Positions 18,058 to 25,843 of a DNA stretch of 35,332 nucleotides are shown here, piece after piece. This DNA is from an uncultured Lachnospiraceae bacterium (GTDB lineage: Bacteria > Bacillota > Clostridia > Lachnospirales > Lachnospiraceae). The notes under the pieces are model-generated. The model was given only the letters and a program-made list of their open reading frames with translations. It was not told the origin of the DNA and ran no database searches. The DNA is taken from positions 1 to 35,332 of the forward strand of contig CAKZZH010000065.1 of the NCBI GenBank assembly GCA_937885345.1. Direction: 5' to 3'. The translations under genes and the position numbers were made by a program. Position 1 is the stretch's first letter, and each line of letters begins with the position of its first letter.

Positions 18058-18406
18058 TCTTAACCTCTAACCTTCTGTGACCTGATCCCCTGCATTATGC
18101 TTTTGCGCATTTCTGAAATGCACAAATAAGCATTCCGTCTTATTACGTTGCGATACTACCCGCAAACGTACAGGCCACTGCCTTATTATAATAAAATATA
18201 CTATCGTGATCGAATTGGGGCACAAGCATAGATACAGATATCTGATCTACGTCAGACTCATCTCTCCCACTCATGTGTGAGTATAGCATAGCCCTATATC
18301 CTTTTGCAACAAGTCAATATGTACTATAAAAGTACTATAAGCAGGATTTTCATTGCGTTTTACCCATAATTACAGTAATATTGTCACTTTATTTGCCTTA
18401 TTCGCC
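18058..18406 (-). other. 349-bp leader between pilT and pilC
   Basis: No gene is seen here. On the minus strand it holds a promoter (18280-18309), then about 215 nt of leader with three hairpins: TCTGA/TCAGA (18241-18256), a bulged 9-bp stem (18144-18170), and a 16-bp stem with a 2-nt bulge (18097-18133, loop CAG). None has a terminal T-run. Upstream, toward pilT, the A/T-rich part holds direct repeats AGTACTATA at about 18321-18340. The structure suggests a cis-acting regulatory RNA for pilC and the genes after it. Confidence 0.5.
18280..18309 (-). promoter_or_regulatory. Promoter for pilC and downstream pilus genes
   Basis: The -35 TTGCAA (18304-18309) and -10 TATACT (18280-18285) are 18 bp apart, with an extended -10 TGC. 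A small inverted repeat ACTCA/TGAGT (18269-18282) overlaps the -10 and the expected start point and might be an operator. Confidence 0.6.
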
Positions 18407-19474
18407 CTAAAACTCGGTAAATGCAAGTTTCCTTTCCACTGCCGCCTGGTCCTGAGCGAAGTTGATAGCCTCTTCCTTCGTGATCTGTCCCGAAACGCAA
18501 AGATCCGAGAGCGCATCATCCATTGTGATCATGCCGTTTTTACGGTTGGTCTGGATGGTTGAATCAATCTGGAAGGTCTTGCCTTCACGAATAAGGTTCT
18601 TGATGGCATTGGTCATAAGCATGACCTCAAATGCAGCAACTCTGCCCTTATTGCCTACTGTAGGAACAAGCTGCTGTGAAATAACCGCTTCAAGCACCAT
18701 CGCAAGCTGGATCCTGATCTGCTGCTGCTGGTGAGGCGGGAACACATCGATGATACGGTCGATGGTACTTGCCGCTCCGATGGTATGGAGGGTTGAGAGC
18801 ACCAAATGTCCGGTCTCGGCAGCGGTAATAGCCGTTGCGATAGTCTCAAGGTCACGCATCTCTCCTACGAGGATAACATCAGGGTCCTCACGAAGAGCCG
18901 CTCTGAGGGCGTTTGCATAGCTGTTGGTATCAAGACCGATCTCTCTCTGGTTAACCATTGAGCATTTATGCTTGTGCAGATACTCGATAGGGTCCTCGAG
19001 AGTGATTATATGTGCCGAACGATGATCGTTGATCCTGTCGATAAGGGAGGCAAGTGTTGTCGACTTACCCGAACCGGTAGGTCCTGTTACCAGTACCAGT
19101 CCTCTCTTCTTTGTATACAGATCGATCACCGCTCTGGGGAGTCCGAGAGACTCGGGCGAAGGGATCTGTGTAGCTACAAGTCTTATTGAAGCAGCAAACG
19201 AACCTCTCTGCTTAAAGACATTCATTCTGTATCGTCCTACCTGATCGATCGAATACGAGAAATCCGCTTCGCCCTTATTGAGATAAGTCTCAAGCTGTCT
19301 GTCCGACATTACAGGCTTAATGATCTCCTCCGTATCCGCAGGCATCAGTCTCGGAAAGTCCATATCGTATAAAGTACCGTTGATACGCATTTTGGGCGGT
19401 ATACCAACCGTAATATGCACATCGGACGCCCCCTTGTCCTTTCCAATCCTAAGTAGTTCATCCATTGTAACCAT
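18407..19474 (-). CDS. pilT: Pilus retraction ATPase PilT
   Basis: The 355-residue protein has the PilT N-terminus ASDVHITVGIPPKMRINGTL, Walker A GPTGSGKS (about residues 131-138), the Asp box ITLEDPIEYLH, Walker B EDPDVILVGEMRDLET and the His box TGHLVLSTLHT. PilT hexamers depolymerise the pilus, powering twitching and DNA uptake. The C-terminus is the usual PilT tail. GAGAGGG lies 7 bases before the ATG at 19474. pilT follows pilB across a short gap containing a 22-bp tandem duplication. Having both motors implies a dynamic, retractable pilus. Confidence 0.97.
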   Translation of the reverse strand: MVTMDELLRIGKDKGASDVHITVGIPPKMRINGTLYDMDFPRLMPADTEEIIKPVMSDRQLETYLNKGEADFSYSIDQVGRYRMNVFKQRGSFAASIRLVATQIPSPESLGLPRAVIDLYTKKRGLVLVTGPTGSGKSTTLASLIDRINDHRSAHIITLEDPIEYLHKHKCSMVNQREIGLDTNSYANALRAALREDPDVILVGEMRDLETIATAITAAETGHLVLSTLHTIGAASTIDRIIDVFPPHQQQQIRIQLAMVLEAVISQQLVPTVGNKGRVAAFEVMLMTNAIKNLIREGKTFQIDSTIQTNRKNGMITMDDALSDLCVSGQITKEEAINFAQDQAAVERKLAFTEF

Positions 19475-19515
19475 AATTCTGCCCTCTCATTCCCTCATAA
19501 TTCACAGATCACCGC

Positions 19516-19559
19516 ATCATCGATATCATAAGATATCATCATCGATATCATAAGATATC
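19516..19559. repeat. 22-bp perfect tandem duplication at the pilB 3' end
   Basis: Bases 19516-19537 and 19538-19559 are identical and adjacent. The unit length is not a multiple of three, so the second copy shifts the pilB frame and creates the present stop. Removing one copy would extend the reading frame to a TGA at 19495-19497. Confidence 0.95.
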
Positions 19560-21280
19560 TTCATCATCTCTTCAAAAGTAGATACGCCTTCGATAACAAG
19601 CTTTGCGGAAGCCTGACGAAGAGTGTACATACCTTCTGCCTGAGCGGCTGCGGTAATAACATCTGCCGTTGCTCTCTCATTGATAAGTCTCTTGATCTTG
19701 CTTGTAATAGGCATGATCTCGTATACACCGATTCGACCGTAATAACCGCTGCCGCCGCATACGGGACAAGGAATCTCATTTGAATCGGGATCGTGCTTCT
19801 TGGCGATATTTATCTTAAGCGGCTTGTCGATGGGATAGCCCATTTTACGCTTTTCATCTTCGGTTGCCTCGCGGCTTGTATGACACTCGCAAACCCTTCT
19901 TACAAGTCTCTGAGCGATAACACCTACGAGCGAATCTCCAAGGAGATAAGGCTCAACGCCCATATCTACAAGACGTGAGATCGTAGCCGCTGTCGAATTG
20001 GTATGGAGCGTACTGACAACAAGGTGTCCTGTAATGGAGGCTTTAACAGCTATTCCTGCAGTCTCGCCGTCTCGGATCTCACCGATCATGATGATATCCG
20101 GATCCTGACGGAGGATAGAACGAAGGGCACTTGCAAAAGTAAGCTCTGCCTTGGGATTAACCTGTACCTGGTTAACATTATCTACATTGGCCTCTACGGG
20201 GTCCTCAACCGTAATAACGTTAACATCCGGCTTTGCAAGTTCTCTGAGCGCCGTATAAAGTGTGGTTGATTTACCTGAACCTGTAGGACCGGTAACAAGG
20301 ATGATACCGTTGGGGTTGCTGAGAATGTTGTTGAACACCTCAAGATTCTCAGGCGTCATACCAAGATCTTCCTTCTTCTTGTTGAAGCCTTCCTTGGAAG
20401 CGATTCTCATAACGACTTTCTCACCGAATACGGTAGGAAGGTTGCTCACACGGATATCATATTCCTTCTTGGAAACGATTATAGTGATACGACCGTCCTG
20501 AGGCTTACGCTTCTCGGAAATATCCATTCCGGAAATAACCTTAAGACGTGCGATTATAGGTCCGTAAAGTGCCTTGTCGTATCTCGCTATCTCTCTTAAA
20601 GCACCGTCGATACGGTATCTAAGCTTGATAAAATTCTCAAAAGGCTCAATATGGATATCGGACGCTCTCTGTACAACAGCTCTTTCAATAAGCTCGTTAA
20701 CAAGTCTTACGACGGGTGAGTTCTCGACATCCTCTCTCCTGATTCCGTCATCCTCATCAAAATTATATGCTTCCTGCTCCTTCTTAAATGCATCCGCCAT
20801 AGCATCCGCACTCTGTTTTCCGAAGAGTGCATCGATCTGTGCACTGATATCGGAGGAAAGAGCGATGTAAGTATTAACCATTTTACCGGTTACGATACTG
20901 ATATCATCAATAGCGTTGTAATCCATGGGATCTTCCATCGCTACATCGATCGAATTCGGATCTCCCTCGGTATTACGAAACGGTATGGCTCTCGTCTTAC
21001 GGATAAGCGCATCACCGACCATCTCAACCAGAGACTCATCAATGCTGACCTTACGAAGATCGATAAATTCAATCTCAAGCTGATCGGCAAGAAGAAGCGC
21101 GATATCCATGGGAGCAACATAACCCATGGCCGAAATAGCCTCACCTATACGAATCCTTTTTCCGTCATTTTCCTTGGCATAGCTGGCCTGGTATTCAACT
21201 GCTTTCTCCAGCTGATCCTTGGAAAGATACCCCTTCTCGACAAGAATATCTCCAAGTCGGACTTTTTTCCTAACTGACAT
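19526..21280 (-). CDS. pilB: Pilus extension ATPase PilB with MshEN-type N-domain
   Basis: The 584-residue ATPase powers pilus assembly. The N-terminus carries two 24-residue MshEN-type motifs, R8-Q31 (RLGDILVEKGYLSKDQL) and R44-Q67 (RIGEAISAMGYVAPMD), the known c-di-GMP-binding layout. The core has Walker A GPTGSGKS (about 331-338), Asp box TVEDPVE, Walker B QDPDIIMIGEIRDGET, His box HLVVSTLHTN and a four-cysteine zinc site (CEC ... CPVC, about 463-512). The start follows AAAGGGAAG. The C-terminus is changed by a 22-bp tandem duplication: the present end is YDIDDDIL, the end without it would be YDIDDAVICEL. The duplication touches only the last few residues and probably spares function. Confidence 0.97.
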   Translation of the reverse strand: MSVRKKVRLGDILVEKGYLSKDQLEKAVEYQASYAKENDGKRIRIGEAISAMGYVAPMDIALLLADQLEIEFIDLRKVSIDESLVEMVGDALIRKTRAIPFRNTEGDPNSIDVAMEDPMDYNAIDDISIVTGKMVNTYIALSSDISAQIDALFGKQSADAMADAFKKEQEAYNFDEDDGIRREDVENSPVVRLVNELIERAVVQRASDIHIEPFENFIKLRYRIDGALREIARYDKALYGPIIARLKVISGMDISEKRKPQDGRITIIVSKKEYDIRVSNLPTVFGEKVVMRIASKEGFNKKKEDLGMTPENLEVFNNILSNPNGIILVTGPTGSGKSTTLYTALRELAKPDVNVITVEDPVEANVDNVNQVQVNPKAELTFASALRSILRQDPDIIMIGEIRDGETAGIAVKASITGHLVVSTLHTNSTAATISRLVDMGVEPYLLGDSLVGVIAQRLVRRVCECHTSREATEDEKRKMGYPIDKPLKINIAKKHDPDSNEIPCPVCGGSGYYGRIGVYEIMPITSKIKRLINERATADVITAAAQAEGMYTLRQASAKLVIEGVSTFEEMMKISYDIDDDIL

Positions 21281-21310
21281 AATTACTTCCCTTTCTATAA
21301 CAATAAAATA

Positions 21311-22444
21311 TTAATAAATACTGATATCCGTATAATCATAGCCCTGCCCGATCTCGGCCTGCGCTTCCTCGAGACATGCATTATAGCTTGTTCCGCATAC
21401 ATACTTGGGATTGTTGACCGTATAAACGGTCTTGCCGTCTGCCTTGTATATTACATCATCGTATAAATAGCAGAAATAAGCCGTTAAATATTCATAAGGA
21501 TTGTTCTGTGAATAAGTAGGCGTAACGATCGTGCCTTCATAGAATATCAGCAGATAGTTCTCATGTTCCTGGACATGTCCGCTCGTATTATACGCGAGCG
21601 TCATATTGCTAAGTTCGAATCCCTCAGCCTCCTCATTCGAATCCATGTAGAGATATGCCGAATTATGAGTAACCATATAAGTCATGTGAGATGTGGAATC
21701 CGCCGTATCGCTTATGATCTCGTCCACATTCTCCTGTGTCAGCCCCTTAAAATACTCCTTATCAAGATGCTCGGCAGATGTTACATATCTGTCCGCGGTC
21801 TCGATAACATAAGTGATCTCGAGAGTATCGAAATAGTAACCCTGCTTAGCAGCCGATTTCTCATCGGCATTGCATTTAATAGTTATCTCATCCCCTATCG
21901 CAACCTTCTCACTCTTGTCAAAGGAATAAGTCAAATTCCTAAGATATTCCTGCTCGGAATTGTTTGCGTATGTAACATACATATAAGGACTTGTCCCGCT
22001 CGTGATGATCTGAACATCCGCAAATGCATCAAGAAGCGTTCCCTCTTGCAGGTCCTTGGCAGTATAAGTATACGCCGTATTGTCAAGTCTTGCATCCATA
22101 GAAATCGCAAGAGCCTCATCATAAGTGATGGAAACCGTGAGTTTATCACCGTTTGCGACTTCTCCGGTCTTATCGAGCGTGCCCTTAACGCTGTATGCAA
22201 GCGCGTGAATGTCATCAGTGCTTTGGTCCTTATAAATCTTGCCGAAAGCCTGCTCAAGTCCTACGCTGTCAATAAGCACTCTCGCATCAGCCCTTCCGCT
22301 AAGTCCTTCCACATCAACGGTCACGTAAGCGGCGAGTACAAAATCCTCCTTAGCCGTCGTATTCCTTATGACCACAATGCCTGCAACAAGTATTATAACG
22401 GGAATACCGATGATAAGTATTCTCTTGATCATCTTCGAGTTCAT
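21311..22444 (-). CDS. Membrane-anchored extracytoplasmic protein, unknown
   Basis: The 377-residue product has one N-terminal hydrophobic segment (about residues 7-26), no lipobox, and an extracellular body. Two beta-rich stretches look related: VTVDVEGLSGRADARVL ... GEVANGDKLTVSIT (about 40-108) and YMYVTYANNSEQEYLRN ... EKVAIGDEITIKC (about 150-195), each ending in a (V/I)xxGDxxT(V/I) strand. Similar modules occur in surface proteins of Clostridia, from memory. The C-terminus contains two Cys in YVCGTSYNAC. AAGGA lies before the ATG at 22444. It is the first gene of the pilus cluster, 30 bp before pilB, so a pilus-linked or surface function is plausible but unproven. Confidence 0.65.
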   Translation of the reverse strand: MNSKMIKRILIIGIPVIILVAGIVVIRNTTAKEDFVLAAYVTVDVEGLSGRADARVLIDSVGLEQAFGKIYKDQSTDDIHALAYSVKGTLDKTGEVANGDKLTVSITYDEALAISMDARLDNTAYTYTAKDLQEGTLLDAFADVQIITSGTSPYMYVTYANNSEQEYLRNLTYSFDKSEKVAIGDEITIKCNADEKSAAKQGYYFDTLEITYVIETADRYVTSAEHLDKEYFKGLTQENVDEIISDTADSTSHMTYMVTHNSAYLYMDSNEEAEGFELSNMTLAYNTSGHVQEHENYLLIFYEGTIVTPTYSQNNPYEYLTAYFCYLYDDVIYKADGKTVYTVNNPKYVCGTSYNACLEEAQAEIGQGYDYTDISIY

Positions 22445-22461
22445 GTTATTTCCTTATAATC

Positions 22462-22496
22462 AAAAAGTGTAGGAATGAAAAAGCTCATTCCTACAC
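22462..22496 (-). terminator. Terminator-like hairpin after ftsZ
   Basis: A perfect 12-bp stem GTGTAGGAATGA (22467-22478) / TCATTCCTACAC (22485-22496) with a 6-nt loop is followed on the minus strand by TTTTT (22466-22462). It lies 53 bp after the ftsZ stop and 18 bp before the start of the 377-residue gene. It should end the dcw transcript, but a promoter at 22500-22508 would place it at the very 5' end of the pilus mRNA. Confidence 0.8.
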
Positions 22497-22499
22497 AAA

Positions 22500-22508
22500 A
22501 TTATATCA
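22500..22508 (-). promoter_or_regulatory. Extended -10 promoter for the pilus cluster
   Basis: The minus strand reads TGATATAAT, a perfect extended -10, with no good -35 (TGGAAT at 17 bp). The predicted start, about 7 bases downstream, coincides with the first bases of the hairpin at 22467-22496. Confidence 0.5.
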
Positions 22509-22548
22509 TATTTTACATAATAATTCCACTAAAATATTGCGATTCTTT

Positions 22549-23694
22549 CTACCTGTTGCCTTTAAGGAACTCAGGGATGCTGATACCGTCGCTCTCCTTG
22601 ACTACGGGAGCCTTGGGCTGGTTAAGTCCGGGGATATCAAGTTTGCCTGTATCGCCGGTGCTGGGCATATTGGAGATATATTTGGGGACACCGCTTGAAT
22701 AAGAGGTCTGTCCGAGTCTCATGGAAGGCACATTCCTGCCGCCTGCTGCAATGATGAATACGGAAATTCCCTCAACACTCTCATCCTTGATGATTCCGGG
22801 GATGATATTGTCATCGTCAAGTCCGTTGTCATTCTCGATGATCTCACGAACAGTCTCGCAAACAAGCTCCATCTCGTTGAGCTTGACATCCTTACCCTTG
22901 ATATTGATAAGGACATTCTTGGAATTGGCTACATTGGTCTCAACAATGGGATTGCTGATAGCCATCTCAACAGCCTTCTTGGCTCTGCCTTCACCTGTTG
23001 CATTACCCATACCGATATAAGCCTCGCCCGAATCAAAAATGGTTCTCTTAACATCGGCAAAGTCGGTATTAATGGTACCTGCAGTGGTGATTATCTCAAC
23101 GATTCCCTGAATAGCCTTCTTAAGTACGTCATCCGCAATATCAAATGCAGACTCAACGGAAAGCTCCTCCTCGGAATTCTCTGAAAGCTTCTGGTTAGAG
23201 ATGATTATATAAGAATCAACATTCTTCTTAAGTTCTTCAATACCGTTCTGAGCGTTCTGCATCTTCTTACGTCCTTCAAAGAGGAAGGGAGTCGTAACAA
23301 CACCTACGGTAAGAATACCCTGCTCTCTGGCCGCTCTGGCAATGACAGGTGCAGCGCCCGTACCGGTTCCGCCGCCCATACCACAGGTAACGAAAACCAT
23401 ATTGGAACCCTTTACTTCACTAACTATCTCCTCATAATCCTCTTCTGCAGAATCCCTTCCCACATCGGGGTTGGAGCCTGCTCCGAGTCCTCTGGTAAGT
23501 TTCTTTCCTATCTGAATATGCGTCTGTGCTTTACAATTACTAAGGTCCTGATTATCAGTATTGACGCCGATAAATTCTACACCGCCTATCCCATCTTCGA
23601 CCATTCTGTTGACCGCATTGTTTCCGCCGCCGCCAACTCCGATAACCTTTATTTTAATAGGCATCTCAGCTGATTCATTCTTGATCTCTAACAC
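22549..23694 (-). CDS. ftsZ: Cell division GTPase FtsZ
   Basis: FtsZ polymerises into the division ring. The 381-residue protein has IKVIGVGGGGNNAVNRM, the tubulin signature GGGTGTGAAP (about 105-115), FITTAGTINTDFADV-type T7 loop (ITTAGTINTDFADVKRTIF) and the conserved C-terminal peptide SIPEFLKGNR that binds FtsA/SepF-type partners. A GTG start at 23694 is chosen because AGGAGG lies 6-7 bases upstream; the longer in-frame extension to 23718 would cover the ribosome site. It has its own promoter (23732-23760) and ends the dcw cluster. ftsA is not adjacent. Confidence 0.97.
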   Translation of the reverse strand: MLEIKNESAEMPIKIKVIGVGGGGNNAVNRMVEDGIGGVEFIGVNTDNQDLSNCKAQTHIQIGKKLTRGLGAGSNPDVGRDSAEEDYEEIVSEVKGSNMVFVTCGMGGGTGTGAAPVIARAAREQGILTVGVVTTPFLFEGRKKMQNAQNGIEELKKNVDSYIIISNQKLSENSEEELSVESAFDIADDVLKKAIQGIVEIITTAGTINTDFADVKRTIFDSGEAYIGMGNATGEGRAKKAVEMAISNPIVETNVANSKNVLINIKGKDVKLNEMELVCETVREIIENDNGLDDDNIIPGIIKDESVEGISVFIIAAGGRNVPSMRLGQTSYSSGVPKYISNMPSTGDTGKLDIPGLNQPKAPVVKESDGISIPEFLKGNR

Positions 23695-23731
23695 TTTGCT
23701 CCTCCTCTTGCCTTGCAAAAAATACTACTTT

Positions 23732-23760
23732 ATGATACTTACATTTGCATAAAATATCAA
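23732..23760 (-). promoter_or_regulatory. ftsZ promoter
   Basis: The -35 TTGATA (23755-23760) and -10 TATCAT (23732-23737) are 17 bp apart, 38 bp upstream of the GTG start. The site allows ftsZ to be expressed independently of the upstream dcw genes. Confidence 0.7.
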
Positions 23761-23787
23761 CCAAAAAATTCCGATTTTATAAACATC

Positions 23788-23820
23788 TTATTCACATAGT
23801 TTTACACCTAGTTATACACA
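23788..23820 (+). promoter_or_regulatory. Three DnaA-box-like sites, 12-bp period
   Basis: TTATTCACA (23788-23796) and TTATACACA (23812-23820) both match the DnaA box TTATNCACA exactly. Between them, at the same 12-bp step, TTTTACACC (23800-23808) matches 6 of 8 fixed positions. They lie 28 bp upstream of the ftsZ -35, suggesting that DnaA acts on ftsZ transcription. Function is inferred. Confidence 0.55.
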
Positions 23821-23859
23821 TTGCACGCGCAGCATGGATACGCCTTTGCGCGGTGACAT

Positions 23860-24588
23860 TTACTTCTCGTCGAAGATGATGTAGCTCTCATCCCCCGTAA
23901 AATTCTCCATATGCAGCACTCCCGCGCTGTCAAGGAATTTGGCCTTCATAGCCTTCACTTCGTATATTTTACTGCCGATATGATCGTCGAAAGCGCCGAT
24001 CTTAACGGTGACATCCCCGATAACAAAGCTGTATGTTCCGTCTGAGCCTATAACGATGGAATCCGGCCACAGCTCATACTTGGTAAAATGTTGATTCATA
24101 ATATTCAGCTCATCAAAAAAACGCGTATTGTCGGTCGCGATCTTCTCATAAAGCACTATATGATCATAGCTGAGACCGACGATCTCAGGCACATTATCAT
24201 ACACATTCACCGTGCTGTCGATAACCACGCCCTCGCTGTCAAAATACATATTGCTGCCGCGGTAATCAACATACCCCGAAAGCGCCCTGTCATAGACCGT
24301 CACGTTGATAGTGTCCGGAAAGGCCATCTCTATCTCGATATTGTCCACGAAGGACAGATTGATCTTACCGGCCTTCTTATCATCCAGGTAAAATAAAATA
24401 GTATTCGCATCATTCCTTTCTTCAAACACATAATCGTAAAGAAACTCATAACTGTAGCGTTCGCTGCCTGTAATATTTACTTTTTTAATCCTGAAGGTGG
24501 TCCAGATAAATGCTGCCGCGGCGGCTATCAGAAGCAAAAACGCCAATATCACAAACGGTACCACGCTTATTTTCTTTTTATTTCTCAT
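23860..24588 (-). CDS. divIB: Cell division protein DivIB/FtsQ
   Basis: The 242-residue bitopic protein has a cytoplasmic MRNKKK tip, one membrane helix (about 9-27), then a POTRA domain starting FRIKKVNITGSERYSYEFLYDYVF and the FtsQ-type continuation (NLSFVDNIEIEMAFPDTINVTVYDRALSGYVDYRGSNMYFDSEGVVID). DivIB acts with FtsL and DivIC to activate the FtsW-FtsI synthase. ATG at 24588 lies 13 bp after the ftsW stop with GGGATGGG before it; an earlier in-frame start at 24684 would overlap ftsW by 83 bp and is rejected. Confidence 0.88.
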   Translation of the reverse strand: MRNKKKISVVPFVILAFLLLIAAAAAFIWTTFRIKKVNITGSERYSYEFLYDYVFEERNDANTILFYLDDKKAGKINLSFVDNIEIEMAFPDTINVTVYDRALSGYVDYRGSNMYFDSEGVVIDSTVNVYDNVPEIVGLSYDHIVLYEKIATDNTRFFDELNIMNQHFTKYELWPDSIVIGSDGTYSFVIGDVTVKIGAFDDHIGSKIYEVKAMKAKFLDSAGVLHMENFTGDESYIIFDEK

Positions 24589-24601
24589 ATCCCATCCCGT
24601 G

Positions 24602-25840
24602 TTACACGCGTTCGACGCTCTCGGCCGGTACACGCGTTCGCGTCTGTATAAGGCGCGACACATTGAGTACAAGCCCCATCTCAAACAAAACCATTATCGC
24701 AGCCGAACCGCCCGCGCTGATAAAAGGCAAAGTGATTCCCGTATTGGGAATAAGGTTCGTAACAACAGCAATATGAAGTACAACCTGAAGCGAAATATGC
24801 GCGATAACTCCGACCACAATAAGTGAAGAATAGAGATTCGGAGCATTTATCGCTATGTTGACCATTCTCCAGATAAGGAGAACATAAAGTATGATCACGC
24901 AAAGTCCGCCGAATACACCGAGTTCCTCGCATATTATTGAGAAGATCATATCCGACTGAGCCTCAGGCAGGAAGACTCTCTGAGAGCCCTGTCCAAGCCC
25001 CTTTCCGAAGAAGCCGCCGCTTCCGATCGCATACAGCGACTGAAGCACCTGATATCCGAGCTGTTCGTTGTTTCTCGTATAGGTCGGCTCCACCCACGCG
25101 ATCAGTCTGTCGAGACGGTAGCTGATGGTGCTGTTTTTGATACTGTCGAATTTTACAAAGAAAAGTATCAGAAGCGCAGCGACCAGAAGCGCTATCATTA
25201 TCGATACCGCGCTGTATTTGCCGATATGCTCGGTCGAGATCATGAGCATTATATACGAGATCCCGAGTATGATAAGTGCAGAGCTAAGGTTCGATGTGAT
25301 CACCAGGACTACTCCTGCACAAAAGCCCGCGATCAGCAGATAGATGAGATTTGCTTTAAGTCCCTTCATCTGCTTGCGGTATTTGGAGATATACACCGCC
25401 ATATAAATTATGATCGCTATCTTAACAAGCTCCGCCGGCTGGATCGAGGGCCCGCGGCCTGCTATTTTAAACCATCTGTACGCACCGTTGAGATTAAGTC
25501 CCCAGCTCGTCCTGACAAGCGCCACGCTTATCAATGACAAGATGAGAATGACTAAGGAGAATCTGCGCCAGAATTTGAGCGGTATAAAAGTCGCCGCCGC
25601 CAGTGCAAACATTCCCACGATCGTGTATTTAACCTGATTTATAAAGGTGTAAGCGTCATCGCCCTTCTTGACCGATACCGAATACGAGCTGCTGTAGACG
25701 ACAATAAGACCAAGCCCGATCAGCACCAGCAAGATGATGAGCAGACTATAATCAAAGTATTTACCTTTCCGGCTCACGCTTACGACGGTGTTTTCCTCGT
25801 CCTCCGCCAGTGCGCCCCTAATGACCCGCATGTCAGCCAT
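24602..25840 (-). CDS. ftsW: SEDS peptidoglycan polymerase FtsW
   Basis: The 412-residue SEDS-family protein polymerises lipid II into septal glycan with its partner PBP. Motifs seen include YSSSYSVS, NGAYRWFKIAGRGPSIQPAELVKIAIIIYMA, DRLIAWVEPTYTRNNEQLGYQVLQSLYAIGSGGFFGKGLGQGSQRVFLPEAQSDMIFSIICEELG and ITLPFISAGGSAAIM. About ten membrane helices are present, including the loop with the catalytic Asp. It could also be called SpoVE, but position in the dcw cluster supports FtsW. It starts 3 bp after the murD stop, with GAGG in the murD end. Confidence 0.95.
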   Translation of the reverse strand: MADMRVIRGALAEDEENTVVSVSRKGKYFDYSLLIILLVLIGLGLIVVYSSSYSVSVKKGDDAYTFINQVKYTIVGMFALAAATFIPLKFWRRFSLVILILSLISVALVRTSWGLNLNGAYRWFKIAGRGPSIQPAELVKIAIIIYMAVYISKYRKQMKGLKANLIYLLIAGFCAGVVLVITSNLSSALIILGISYIMLMISTEHIGKYSAVSIMIALLVAALLILFFVKFDSIKNSTISYRLDRLIAWVEPTYTRNNEQLGYQVLQSLYAIGSGGFFGKGLGQGSQRVFLPEAQSDMIFSIICEELGVFGGLCVIILYVLLIWRMVNIAINAPNLYSSLIVVGVIAHISLQVVLHIAVVTNLIPNTGITLPFISAGGSAAIMVLFEMGLVLNVSRLIQTRTRVPAESVERV

Positions 25841-25843
25841 ATC

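Noticed and set aside
18058..18300. c-di-GMP-I or c-di-GMP-II riboswitch in the pilC leader
   Set aside because: The conserved core sequences of these classes were looked for by eye and not found, though the location would fit.
24589..24684. Longer DivIB start at 24684
   Set aside because: It overlaps ftsW by 83 bp and adds 32 residues that do not resemble the family; the ATG at 24588 has the expected position.
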